Assembly: GCF_002775205.1 (NCBI RefSeq)
Contig: NC_036456.1
Span: forward strand, 24,711,850-24,775,849
Direction of reading: 5' to 3'
DNA from: Xiphophorus maculatus
Taxonomy: Eukaryota > Chordata > Actinopteri > Cyprinodontiformes > Poeciliidae
DNA: 64,000 nucleotides
The notes under the pieces were generated by a model that made no database searches, had not been told where the DNA came from, and worked only from the letters and a program-made list of their open reading frames with translations. The first letter of the stretch is position 1, and every line of letters starts with the position of its first letter. The position numbers and the translations under genes are program-made. This document shows, piece by piece, positions 25,301 through 36,200 of the stretch.

Positions 25301-25638
25301 TTAAGTAAAGTAGTGAAGTATTTTTACTTCGTTACTATACAACACTGCACACCACCATGCAGTTCCTTCATAAAAAAAAGTCATTATCATTTCAATTCTG
25401 TAAAAAGTTCAATCTAAATTTTCAATGTAAATTTAAATTTATTTCACATAACTCTACAGATCTTCTTTTCAAAATAATTGCTTGACTTTAGGGATCTAAA
25501 ATGTTTGAATATTTTTCAATGATTAAATGTTTTAATGGTTATTTTCCACACAGAACTTGTAAGCTGCAATATTTCAGTGTGTAAACATTTACCTGTCAGT
25601 GCCATGACAGTACACAGGTAAAGCAGGGGGTGGAGCAT
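19226..25638 (-). CDS. Gene A: secreted VWD-C8-ZP glycoprotein
   Basis: Twelve coding exons join in phase to 584 residues: 25593-25638, 23610-23851, 23051-23207, 22884-22968, 22449-22511, 22048-22247, 21836-21967, 21567-21754, 20949-21097, 19737-19982, 19475-19637, 19226-19309. In order the protein has a signal peptide (MLHPLLYLCTVMALTG), a VWD module (about 16-198), a C8 module (198-265), a Cys-rich segment (265-309), a ZP module (309-557) and a tail with RRRR and AVISLAW. The architecture matches alpha-tectorin-like, GP2-like and uromodulin-like secreted proteins, which polymerise through ZP. The expected role is an extracellular filament or mucosal matrix protein. No membrane or GPI anchor follows the hydrophobic patch. 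Compared with gene B it lacks all N-terminal modules before VWD. The frame is intact throughout. Orthology to a named gene cannot be fixed. Confidence 0.87.
19475..21754 (-). CDS. Gene A: ZP module (ZP-N and ZP-C)
   Basis: ZP-N is split over 21567-21754 (EPTVCRKNSGS... to CGTEIM) and 20949-21097 (NNGSQIIYKN to FNIKD). ZP-C is split over 19737-19982 (SGEWNYTVAMKAY, DSCWATS) and 19475-19637 (CADPGDQ, VYLHCKLQLC). The exon borders and lengths (188, 149, 246 and 163) almost equal those of gene B (188, 149, 240 and 163). In ZP proteins this module drives filament assembly after release of the C-terminal patch. Confidence 0.87.
20225..20620. repeat. Degenerate tandem repeat in gene A intron
   Basis: Loose copies of a unit like AGCAGAAGCTAATGCTAACC, with AT-rich spacers, recur about every 50-60 bases. 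The region lies in the intron between the two ZP halves (19983-20948). It is non-coding. Confidence 0.6.
21190..21545. mobile_element. MITE copy in gene A intron
   Basis: Both ends read as variants of a GTTTTTGC / GCAAAAAC inverted terminus. The interior holds the motifs AATAATCTGGCAGTGGAACT and TTTTAAGTCAA. Related copies lie at 40130-40262, 40880-41245, 47925-48130 and about 55125-55207, all in introns of ZP-type genes in this window. Confidence 0.65.
22048..23851 (-). CDS. Gene A: VWD and C8 modules
   Basis: VWD starts at DICTVTGPAVIDF in exon 23610-23851 and runs over three exons to DGLCVN. It contains the arginine run RERRRRDV. The exon at 22449-22511 holds CQTQYNDFPDTSINC. C8 (22048-22247) starts CNILKESPFFSC and ends at DWRPADCC, with the C8 pattern LC.YP.VDGL.C.FLWAYA.AC. 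The C8 acceptor is ambiguous: GAG and AAG lie in tandem, giving either His-Cys or Gln-Ser-Cys. The paralogue supports the inner site. Confidence 0.85.
23267..23593. mobile_element. Small DNA transposon in gene A intron
   Basis: The element begins near GCTGGGTTTCCACT and ends near TAATGGAAACAGC, imperfect inverted ends. It contains the pair GCTTAATGGAAACACC and CAGGAAGTGAC. It resembles the insert in IgV-2 intron 1. No frame is present. Confidence 0.5.
24044..25347. mobile_element. Non-autonomous hAT element (1304 bp) with target duplication
   Basis: The ends are inverted: both start CAGTGTTGTATA when read inward, followed by AAGTA-rich subterminal repeats. It is flanked on both sides by the same eight bases, CACACCAC (24036-24043 and 25348-25355). 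An 8-bp duplication and CAG ends define the hAT superfamily; the AAGTAC-rich ends recall Tol2-type elements. No transposase frame is visible. It fills most of the first coding intron of gene A. Confidence 0.9.
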
Positions 25639-25867
25639 CTTGGAAGCTGGGAAAAAGCTGACAGAGCAAAAAGAAACAAAGTTAGAAGAAGATTCAGCTG
25701 CTTTGTTTTACCCTCAGGAAATAAAATAAATCAGCGTCTGGAACACATGGATCTGTCTATAGATGTCATATAACTTTCTCCGTCGTTTTAGCTCATATTC
25801 TTCTTTTGCTAAATCTGTGCAACAAATAAATCTTTTTATTTTTTAAAAACCAGAACGATTCTGTAAA

Positions 25868-26040
25868 TCAGGGATGCTGAAGTCCAGTCCTATAGAGCTA
25901 CCTTCCTGCAACTTTCAGATGCTTCCTGATTATCAAACGAACGGCTCGTTAGCAGGTCTGTTCAGAGCTGATCCTGGTCTGTTGGAGTAAAGATGCACCT
26001 AAAGGTTGCAGGATGGTGGCGCTAGAGGACTGGACCTGAT
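25868..26040. mobile_element. MITE with long inverted ends upstream of gene A
   Basis: The left part reads GCTACCTTCCTGCAACTTT and the right part AAAGGTTGCAGGATGGTGGC, inverted copies. The layout is that of a widespread teleost fold-back MITE. It lies between the coding start of gene A and its putative promoter. Confidence 0.65.
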
Positions 26041-26847
26041 CCCTCCTGCTGCAAATAAACTCAACTTTAACTCTTTACATTCCAAATAACTTTACAAAAC
26101 TGAATTTAAAAAAAAATCTAGTTACATGCTTCCTCAGTTGCAAAAAAAGGTTTGGTTCAAAGTGAGGCAGCAGTTACCACGGCGACAGACCTGGGTAGGA
26201 ACTGAACAAACTTTGTGATGCTGGAAATACCAAACAATTTAGCTTGATATTGACGGACAAAACGTCTAAGCATCTCGTTTTAAATGTTATTATTATTAAC
26301 ATCTAAAAGCTAATTTACCTGTTTTACTGCAAAATGACTGGATTTTTTAATGTAATAATACTTATGAGGAAGTTAAGCATTTAAATGAACCAGTGCCTGT
26401 TATTGTGTTATGTTTCTAAAAAATCATGACTTTATATAGTTGCAAAAACACCATTAGGTGGAAGTGTTTAAAAAAAAAAAAATTCATTGCAGCTAAGAAT
26501 TAAGTAAATATATGTTTAGCAGTTTCTCTCCACTGTCAGCTTGTTGTAAATATTAACACATTGTTAATATTTTCTAATGTTTTAAATGTAGTAAAATGTG
26601 GTAAAAGTCACCTCCTTTGTTCCAGAGGCAATGAAATTATTTATTTTTCTGTGTAAAACGAACCTGTGCTGTTGGTCAAAAAGTTTCTCCTCGTCCTCCT
26701 GGAAACAACAAACAAAGTTTTTCAGAACAATTCACTTCTGCTCTGCTAAAATCTTTTTTTAAAATTGTAAATAATGATAACAAAAAAGACATTTAAAGAT
26801 TTAAATGACCCTTTTCAGCTGCAGTGAAGGATGGAGGCTCTTCAGAC

Positions 26848-26930
26848 CTGTCGTCTCTGCTCTGTCCCTCGGTTTGTTTCTGTCTCTTTATGTCCGTCCT
26901 CAGACCCGTCCACACCCAGAAATTAAGGGA
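26848..26930 (-). promoter_or_regulatory. Putative promoter and leader of gene A
   Basis: On the minus strand CTGGGTGTGGAC is followed by a TATA-like ACATAAAGAGACAG, then a leader that ends GACGACAG at a possible donor, GTCTGA (26846-26847). The same order of elements, with clear identity, occurs upstream of gene B at 50271-50385. The conservation of this block between paralogues is the main support. Confidence 0.5.
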
Positions 26931-26999
26931 GCGGTGCAGGAAAAATGACACTTCCTGATAACAACCTCTCCCTCCTGTGATAAAAGCCTCCTTAGCATC

Positions 27000-29700
27000 T
27001 TATTACAATAACAGAACCCCGGAAACACGTCTGCATCAATAATATCGTGTGACATTAAAAGAAACAAAGAAATGTTAAGTTATTACCGTGTTTAATCAGT
27101 TTCTTTAAATCATTTGGTCAAACATCACATTCACACACGCTTTTAGAGGAAAAGGTTCTGAATTTTGGACAGAATGTTTCTATTTGTCCATTTAAGGAAA
27201 ACAGGAGGAACATGCAAAGAGTTTGAATTAAAAAAGGAAGAATTTATTAAAAAACGTCAGACAGGTGGAATCTTTTATTATCTGATCTGTGACAGGTATA
27301 ATGTAGAACGCATCCAACTGATCTGCCATTCTTTATCTGTACATAAAAATACATAAATTTAAAGCTAACATTAGATAAGACTGAACATAACCATTCAGAT
27401 ATTGACTCTATCAAAGTCTTTGCATCATTTTCTTTTAGGAGTTTGCAGAAAAAAATATGTAAACTAATGCTTTTTTTGTAAGTTTTAATCAGTTTTAATG
27501 TATTTTTGTATATGAGCTCACTGTTGTCCCACTTGCTATTTTTAGTATTATTATTATTACTCTTTTTCTGATTGTGAATGATGTTTTGCGGAAGATGTTG
27601 GTTAAAGTAGGTCAAACTAACCTGTGAATGTACATCTGTACGTTTTCCCATCAGAAAATCCGTCATAACCGGATATTCACTGATCCTCATGACTCGTACC
27701 AGTTTGTAAAAACAATAGTATCAATGTTTCAGAGAGCAGAATATCTGAGTGGTAACTTAGCATGTCCGGTGAAAACCTTTTAACTTGAGTCTTTGGCATG
27801 TAGTCTCATCTTCCAAGGAGATATGAGTCAGACGTTTCTGCAGAAATGACTGACACTGTTGACAGTTAAAAGAAGTTATGAAAATTGTGGCGCATATGTT
27901 ACTGTAAAAGATTTCAAAGGTGGAAACAAGCATAAAAATGTCCATGCTCGACCCTCTGGGCATGTGTGTTTTTTTCCATATTTCCCATTAGACACTTGAA
28001 TTTCAAGATGGTTGCTGTTTTTGAGTCTTTTACCAAAGTATATTACACATTTTTGCAACTTGGATAGACTTTATGCCACATCACTTGAGTTTTACTCTGG
28101 TAATCCTATTCATTCAAATTTAAAGAATAATATGCAGCAATTTAACATCAAAAATCAATAATTTACCTCAAAGAATAGGGAACAACATTCTAACTGCTTA
28201 AATCCGTTTTAATAATAAGCCAGTTCATCCTAAAGTGACGGATTATGAAACCAAACGCCTAAAACTGCAACTGCAGAGTTCTGTGCATTTGAATCCACAA
28301 ACGTCTCAGAAATAAAGTTGCCATGTAAATTACCAATCAGAAAAATTGAAGTTATTGAATTTAGTCCATTTTATTGGACTTAGATTATTTTTGCTCTGAA
28401 CATTGTGAGAATCTTCTTCAAACCGATCTGCTTCTGACAGATCAGAATGGTATTCTGACATTTAATATGTACATTCAAACCACATAACTAGTTAATTATG
28501 GGGCTAATTATTACCGAGTCCGTTTCCTGTCTGACAACTTTACGTTTTGCTTTTGTGACTCACCAGCTAAGAACGAGATAATATGACATTATCAAGAAGT
28601 TGTCTAATTAAATGAAGCCATGAAGCTTTTATAAAGTATGTTTCAGATAAATGTCAACTGAAGCAAAAAGAAAGATAAAACTTATTTTTCCCAAAATATC
28701 TACTTAAATATAGAAAATGTTAAATGTATTAGGCAGAGAAAGTAAATAATTTATCTTCAATATTTCACACCAGTGGTTACTGCAAAACTACTCACCACAA
28801 ATAAATCGTCTTCAGCTTTTCTATGGAGGACCGATGATGGCAATATCCACAAAAGATGTTAAAGTTGAATTAGAATTGGAAATAAACATAATTTTTCAGA
28901 GTTATACTTTTTTTATTTCTCTCCATCCTCACAGCTGAATGACATTCATTTGGAGTCAAGTAGGTTTAAAAAATACAGCAGTCAAACCACAAAAAAAAAA
29001 TTAAACTTTACTGATGTTCTTGTTGGATAACAGTTACTGACTGGACACTGGTGTATCTGATTTATCAGATACGTCACATCACCACTGCAGTGATGTTATA
29101 TTGTCCCCCTGCCAAGTCCTATAACAAGAGTCACCAACCGTTTTCAGTCTAAGGGCCACAGTGACACTGAAGACTCATTTGTTTGACTTTTTCTGTCATA
29201 TCAAAGGAATCTTCACGTCGAATCTCCACATTCAAACTCAAAGGATTCATTTTTATTTTAACAGATTGTAAAATAAAAAAAAAAATTTAAAGAAATCAAA
29301 ATGGTCATCTAATTCCCAGAATGGATGGATGGAGTTCATCTGGGTCTGAAAGCAGCTTCTCGTCAGGACGGTCTAGTTAAATCCTTGTTTTTTTTCTCTC
29401 AGATCTGCCAAGCTGGAGAAGCTAACTGCGTCTCCGCTCTACCAGCCGCCTTCGGCTCAGTGTGACGTGGCGACTCAAACTCAACAGGTGAGGCCGTTTT
29501 ATTAGACCGTTTGATCTCAAATCTCCCCCAGCAATGGCGCCTCAGATGAGCAAGTCGTAGCGACACCAACGACCCGTTCAGCTCATTACTGACGGTACCG
29601 GAGTCTGATTCCATCAAGCTGCTGTGGAACACAGGTACAAAACTCTCCCATTGCTCATACACAAACGAAAGAAGAAACAAGAACTCAGAGATAAATTATT
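27000..29700. other. Intergenic; no recognised gene
   Basis: AT-rich sequence with short chance frames (for example 27247-27690 minus) that lack domains, signal peptides and codon structure. Nothing here resembles the Ig or ZP exons of the window. Confidence 0.5.
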
Positions 29701-31270
29701 TTCATCAACATTTATTATGTTGTTGTGAGAAAATAAAAATCCAACAGAGAAGAAAGAAGCTGCTGAGTGGAAGATTGAAGGGAAGAAGTTCTCTTCTTTT
29801 TCTGGTCCTAACAGGAGGAAGACATTTCAATTTGTTTTAGACATTTAAAATTTTTCTGGTTCTAGTATTAAATGTTCATTAAAATTTTAAGTTTATTGAT
29901 CTTTGAGAATGTGTTTTTGCATCATTATGGTACAGCCACTATATTAGTCAACAATGGTTTTAAAGCAATATTATCGTTTATGACAATAACTTCTGGGACA
30001 ATTTATTGTCCAGCAATGGTAATGAGACCATTTCCAACTAAAACTACAGCCATAGCATAATAATCCAAGAACACAATCTCAAAGATCAAACTTTAAAACC
30101 CAACTGAGAAGAAAGAAGCAGCTGAGTGGAGGACCGAAGGGAAGAAGTCTTCTTCATTCTCAAACTTTAAATTCTAATGAACATTTAACACTGGAACTGT
30201 AAGACATTTCAAATATCCTAAATAAATAAACAAACTACAAAATAAAATGAATTATGAAGTCTCTGGTCTCAACTATACCTTTTTATTAAAAGAAGAATTT
30301 TGTTTACAAAGCACCAGACTGAAGACTTTATTCACTCAGTTTTTGGTAGAAATAGAGAAACAAATCATGCAAATAGTAATTGAGGACAGGAAGGCGACAA
30401 CAATACAGGTACAGGTTCAAGGTCAAACAATATAATGACTCGAGTGAAATCCCTTTTCAAAAACTCACTAATAAATATCACTAAAATATCAGCAAAATAC
30501 CTGCAGCATTCCTTAAGGAATGTTGCTAAGAAGGTTTCAAGTCAAAATTGAGAGCAATCAGGAAGCGTCACCGGGGAACACTTCCAGGGTTTCCTCCAGA
30601 AAACCTGCTGAGCCCAGTGGAAGAGCAGCTGGAGTCGTCCATCAGTGGTCTGCTGCGTGTTGGGTTAAAAAATGTCAAGTTACAGAAAGTCGAAGGTTCA
30701 GGTTCAGGCATCAAAACTCAGAAATAACAGTTTGTGAAGCCAACGAGCAACTGATGGGACGGCACAACTGGTTCACAACTCTTCAGCCAGTTCAATGCAT
30801 CAACTATAAACCTTTAGCTTAATCTGCCTTTACCGTCACTGGTGGAGAAAAATCCCCATTTAAAATAACAGGAGGGGGGGGGAATAAAGCCTGGTGGCCC
30901 ACCAGGCTGATGTTGGGAGAAAGTCTGACTTCTATCTATAGCTCTGGTTGTAAGAGGGAACCCTGTCTATATCACCATCTTTAAAAAGTAACACTGTCTT
31001 TGGGCTGCACTTTGTCCTATCCCTCACCTAGGACCCGTTTGCCCCGGCAGAACCGACCCAAACAGAGGCATGAAGCCTCTGACGGCTCCTAGGATCACTG
31101 GGACACTCAAACCCCTCCACCACGATAAGGTGGCAGCCCATGGAGAGGAAAAAACAAAGCCAGAAACAGTTCCATTCTCTGCCCTGAACTGATCTGGAGA
31201 GAGGCCAGAAGGTGGCGCTCTGGTGTTTCTAACTAAACAAGAAGTTTATTTTTTGTTTAGTTAGAAACTA
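29700..31270. repeat. Repeat-rich stretch, outer part of a nested inverted structure
   Basis: Segments at about 29820-29960 return inverted near 32720-32850, and segments near 30180-30350 return directly near 32805-32960. The part at 30880-31150 contains CACCACGATAAGGTGGCAGC and CCTATCCCTCACCTAGGACC, motifs I associate with interspersed fish retroelements. No intact frame exists. Confidence 0.5.
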
Positions 31271-32630
31271 AAGTTTTTGTTCTCGATTATTTTTCTCTCC
31301 ATAGAAGCTGCACCTAGTTCTGATTAGCTGTGGTTGCTTCCCAGAAAAGGGCATTGGCTGACATGATGCTGCCATCACCAAACCATTCTCCCTCTCCTTT
31401 TCACTTCCACGAACATGGAAAGTTCTCCTGGATCAGTTAACCTGTTGATGTGTCTCTGCTCTGTCTTCTCTCAGCTCCAGTCAGTCATGGCAGATGGCTG
31501 CTGGTACTGAGCCCAGTTCTGGTTCTGTTGGAGGTTTCTTCCTGATAGAGGGGAGTTCTTCTTCTCCACTGTCGCTACATGCATACTCTGTATGAGGGAC
31601 TGATGTAAAGTCAACGACTCAACACAAGTGATTTGCTGTCGCCCCCTGCTGGTCAGGAGGAGTGAATGCCATAATTAATGACTCCATACAATCTGTTGGG
31701 TTTTATTTGGTACAAACTTTTTAAACTACTTATAATTAAGTGGACCTAATGAATTGATAACTTTGATCAATAGTAATCTGACTAAATTGAAATTACTTTT
31801 CGTAAAATGCCTCGACAACATTGTTGTGAATTAATGTTATAATTATAAGCTTTGAACGTTTTGATATCTACTTTTGGGGTTCTGAACCTGTTGGTATCTA
31901 TTTTTGGGTTTTGAACATTTTGATATCTACTTTTGGGGTTCTGAACCTTTTGGTATCTATTTTTGGGGTTTTGAACGTTTTTGTATTAGTTGTTGGGTTT
32001 TTTTTTTTTATATCATTTATTGGTGGGGTTCATTTGTTAGTTTGAAAGTTAAATTTTATATATTGTCAATTCACAACAAATGTCGTCTCAATGCACTTTA
32101 ATAATTTTAGTTAAATCACATGTACTCCAATTGTTAGTACAATAAGCTCAGTTGATTAGTAAAGTAGTTTAAAAGGTTTGTACCAAACGACACCCTGCAG
32201 ATTATATGGAATCATCACTTACAGCATTCACTCCATCTGACCAACAGGGGGCGACAGCAAATCACTTGTGTCGAGTCGTTGACTTTACAGCAGTCCTTCA
32301 TACAGAGTATGCATGTAGCGACAGTGGAGAAGAAGAACTCCCCTCTATCAGGAAGAAACCTCCAGCAGAACCAGAACTGGGCTCAGTACCAGCAGCCATC
32401 TGCCATGACCGACTGGAGCTGAGAGAAGACAGAGCAGAGACACATCAACAAGTCAACTGATCCAGGAGAACTTTCCATGTTCGTGGAAGTGAAAAGGAGA
32501 GGGAGAACGGTTAGGTGATGGCAGCATCATGTCAGCCAATGTCCTCAACCAGGAAGCAGCCACAGCTAATCAACACCAGACCAGGTGTAGCTTCTGTGGA
32601 GAGAAAAATAACTGAGAAAACAAAAACATT
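31271..32630. repeat. Large inverted repeat (fold-back)
   Basis: About 31271-31735 and 32160-32630 are reverse complements with high identity. For example CATGCATACTCTGTATGAGG on the left faces its complement CATACAGAGTATGCATG on the right. About 420 bases of diverged sequence lie between the arms. The open frame at 32206-32460 lies inside one arm and is not a gene. A fold-back DNA transposon, or two head-to-head copies of one repeat, would explain it. Confidence 0.75.
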
Positions 32631-33179
32631 TGAAATAAATAATGTGGTAGAAACAGAAAATGACAAACAGCGGCATAAATACAGACAGATCACAATAAAC
32701 CAGTCTAAGCCTTTCCATAATCAATGCCAAAACCGTGGTAACGCTAAAATGTTTCAAGAACACATTCTCAAAAATCAATAAACATTCAATTCTAACATTT
32801 AACACTGAAATTGGAAGACATTTTAAATATTTAAAATAAATAAGCAAAACAAAATTAATTATAAAAGCTAAACAAAATTGTTCATAAAAAAACCCCCAAA
32901 AAAACAATGGCAAGATGTGGCCAAAGTACCAGACTGAAGACTTTGCCAGTTTTTGGTAGAAAGAAGAAAAAAGATAAACTGAAGTGGATTTGATAAATGT
33001 TTCAAGTTCAGCCATTTTCCTCTGTCGGACAATGGGGGGCGGTGGAAGGCGAAATCCAAGACAAAAACAAGATGATCCAAGAGGATTCCTGAAGGACAAC
33101 AGGATGGGTGCAGGTTTAAGGTCAAACCCTCAACTCAGAATAAAATTGTCAAAAACACGCAACTATCACTTAAATAACA

Positions 33180-33810
33180 GCAGCAAAATACCTGCAGCAT
33201 TTCTTGAGGAAGACTGCTGAACCCGATGGTAGAGTCACTAAGGTCATCCATCACCAGCGTGGCGAGGTTCTTTTCCGTTGTCATTGGGGCAATGATCCAG
33301 GAGGGTTCCTGAAGGACAACAACAACACGAGAGCAGGTTTAACCCTTTAACAACTCAATGAATAGTCACTTTTCAAAAACTCACACTTGTAAATATCAAA
33401 CAGCAAAATACCTGAAGCATTTTTTGAGACAGATGGTAAGGTAATTAAGATCATCAGGGATGTGTGGGGGCGATGAGGGCCTCCTCCATCGTCGTTGGGG
33501 CGATGAAGGCCTTTTCCGTCAGTCGATGGGGGTCCGATGAACGACGAAATCCAAGACAAAAAACCAGATGATCCAGGAGGATTCCTGAAGGACAACAGGA
33601 CATAAAGACAACAAGATGAGGGCAGGTTTAAAGGTCAAACCCTTCAGTCATTAATTTTCAAAAACTCAGAAGACCTTTAAAATAACAGAAAATACCTGCA
33701 GCATTTCTTGAAGACTTCTGAGCCCGATGGCAAGGTCACTGAGGTCATCCATCAGCGGTGGGGGTGATGAAGTCCTTTTCCGTCAGTCATGGTGGGTCAC
33801 TTGAGGAGTT
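33180..33810. repeat. Tandem repeat, about 220-280 bp unit
   Basis: Units start with AATACCTGCAGCATTTCTTG and continue with GATGGTA, GGTCATCCATCA and CGATGA motifs, at about 33188, 33409 and 33692. An older copy lies near 30500. The units have diverged by indels and hold no lasting frame. Confidence 0.65.
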
Positions 33811-33889
33811 TCCCCCCCATGAGCCGTTGGCCTTGTCGGTTTTTGTCGTCACTGCAATGTTATTTTTGTTGTTACCTTCTTTGTAATCT

Positions 33890-34370
33890 AACCCCTTACC
33901 CGTTGGTAGGGTTCGTTTTCACACAAACCCGACCGACGGGCAACTAACCCCTTACCCGTCGGTAGGGTTCGTTTTCACACAAACCCGACCGAAGGGCAAT
34001 TAACACCTTACCCGTCGGGTGGATTCATTTTCACACAAACCCGACCGAAGGGCAACTAACCCCTTACCCGTCGGTAGGGTTCGTTTTCACACAAACCCGA
34101 CCGAAGGGCAACTAACCCCTTACCCGTCGGTAGGGTTCGTTTTCACACAAACCCGACCGAAGGGCAATTAAATACCTTATCCGTCGGGTGGGTTCATTTT
34201 CACACAAACCCGACCGAAGGGCAATTAAATACCTTATCCGTCGGGTGGGTTCATTTTCACACAACCCCCGACCGAAGGGCAGCTAAACACCTTATCTGTC
34301 TGGATGGTTCGTTTTCACACAAACCCGACCGAAGGGTAACCTAAGCCCTTTACGCTTTGGTTGGGCTCGC
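33890..34370. repeat. Tandem array, 56-58 bp unit, about 8 copies
   Basis: The motif GGGTTCGTTTTCACACAAAC recurs at 33909, 33965, 34021, 34077, 34133, 34190, 34247 and 34305, first at 56-base and later at 57-58-base spacing. Each unit contains CCCGTCGGTAGGGTT and, after a short loop, AACCCGACCGAAGGG, which can pair as an imperfect 15-base stem. It is much more CpG-rich than its surroundings. Confidence 0.9.
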
Positions 34371-34667
34371 TTTCACATCTTTACCCTTTTGTAACCAAGA
34401 TCAGATCTACCTTTCAAATAACCTACCTCGTTTTTCTTGTGTGGAGCATTGTGCATGGAATGAATCGATCCTGTTGTTGTACTCGTTCGTTACCAAATTC
34501 CTTGAACTCATCCAATGACTTCATTGCCTTGAGGAGTGGCTACCAGAAGTACCATACCACATTTCCTGCCGTTGGATTCACACTCTTACCTTTCACAGTC
34601 TGAGGTCATCTGCTGTCTTCAGAGTCGTCATTCCATCTCAACAAAAACTGTTGATCGGCTTCTACAT

Positions 34668-34755
34668 CTTCCCAGTCCACATACCATATCTTCCCAGTCC
34701 ACAAACCATATCGTCCCAGTCCACAAACCATATCGTCCCAGTCCACAAACCATGT
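34668..34755. repeat. 22-bp tandem repeat, 4 copies
   Basis: Four consecutive copies of a unit like CGTCCCAGTCCACAAACCAT, with a few substitutions. Confidence 0.9.
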
Positions 34756-34819
34756 GGTGATGACAAGGCCTTAAAGTCTCAACCATGAGCTCAAAACTAT
34801 CATCCACCACCATAGACAC

Positions 34820-36200
34820 TGAGGATGATTGTGGTGACAGGGGAGAGAAAAAAATCCCTCAACAGGAAGATGTACCAAAACAAACAAAAAAAAAACTGCA
34901 GTAATCAAACATTGATTAAAAGTTATGTAAACTGAAGAAAAGACTCATACTGAAGATGTATGTTGAGACAGTAAATAGGAAAAACTTCCCTTTAACAAGA
35001 AGACTTTCCAAAATAAGGTCAACACTGCAACAATTATTTAAATTGGTGAAAAGTTAAAACAGTCTGGTGACAGTGGAGAGGAAAAACTTCCCTTTAACAG
35101 AAAGACTTTCCAAAAGAAGTTAACACTGAACCAATTAAAATTTGTTAAGTTATACAAGTAAGCTTAGGCAATGCCTCATAATGAACATGCATGTAGTGAC
35201 AGTAGAAAGGAAATGCTTCCTTTTAACAGGAAGACTTTCCAAAAGTAATTAAATAAAAACCGGTTATCAAACATTGCTTAAAAGTTATGAAAGCTTAAGC
35301 AATGCCTCATGTTGATGATACATGTGGTGACAGTGGAGAGGAAAAGCTTCCCTTTAACAGGAATACTATCCAAAAAAAATCCCTTTAAACAGAAAGACTT
35401 CCAAAAATAAGGTTAACACTAGACCAACTTAAATTTGTTCAAAGTTAAGCTAAAGCAATGACTCATACTGAAGATCCCATCTGGTGACAGTAGAGAGGAA
35501 AAACTTCCCTTTAACAGGAAGACTTCCAAAAGCATTAATACTGCACCAATAACGTAAATTCATTATAAATAAGCTTAAGCAATGCCTCCTACTGAGGATC
35601 CACATGGTAACAAAAAATGTAAAACTTCCCTTTAACAAGAAGACTTTCCAAAATAAGGTTAACACTAGACCAATTATTTAAATTGGTTAAAAGTTAAACT
35701 AAAGCAATAACTTCTATTGAATATCCATCTGGTGACAGTAGAGAGGAAAGACTTCCCTATAACAGGAAGACTTTCCACAAAACCCCCCCCCAAAAAACAC
35801 TGCATCAATTATTAAAATTCAATAAAAGTAAAGTAATCTTAAGCCTCCTGAGCATGCAAGTGATGACTGTGGAGATGAAAAGCTTCCTTTTAACAGGAAG
35901 ACTTTCCAAAATAAAATAAAATAAATTAATAACACTGCATCCATTATTTAAATTCATTAAAAGTAAAATAATCTTAAGCAAGGCCACCTGAGCATGCAAG
36001 TGGTGACTGTGGCGAGGAAAATCTTCCCTTTAACAGAAAGTCTTTCCAAAATGAGGCCAACACCACACTGATTATTTAAACTGGTTAACAGCTAAATCAA
36101 TGCCTCATATTTAGGATGCATGTAGCGACAGCGGAGAGGATAAACTTCCCTTTAACAGGAAGAACCCTCCAGCAGAACCAGATATTGGCTCTGTATAAAA
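34820..36200. repeat. Tandem array, about 130-bp unit, about a dozen copies
   Basis: The block GGTGACAGTGGAGAGGAAAA, followed by CTTCCCTTTAACAGGAAGAC, returns near 34834, 34960, 35070, 35194, 35325, 35482, 35606, 35731, 35863, 36001 and 36122. The last unit runs on into CCTCCAGCAGAACCAG, a motif also present in the inverted repeat at 32360. The array may therefore have grown from one copy of that element. Non-coding. Confidence 0.8.

Noticed and set aside
32206..32460. Open frame that looks exon-like
   Set aside because: It lies in one arm of a large inverted repeat, and the other arm carries it in reverse.
34820..36200. CRISPR-like pattern of repeats and spacers
   Set aside because: The units drift in length and sequence, the spacers are related to each other, and the host is a vertebrate; it is a minisatellite.
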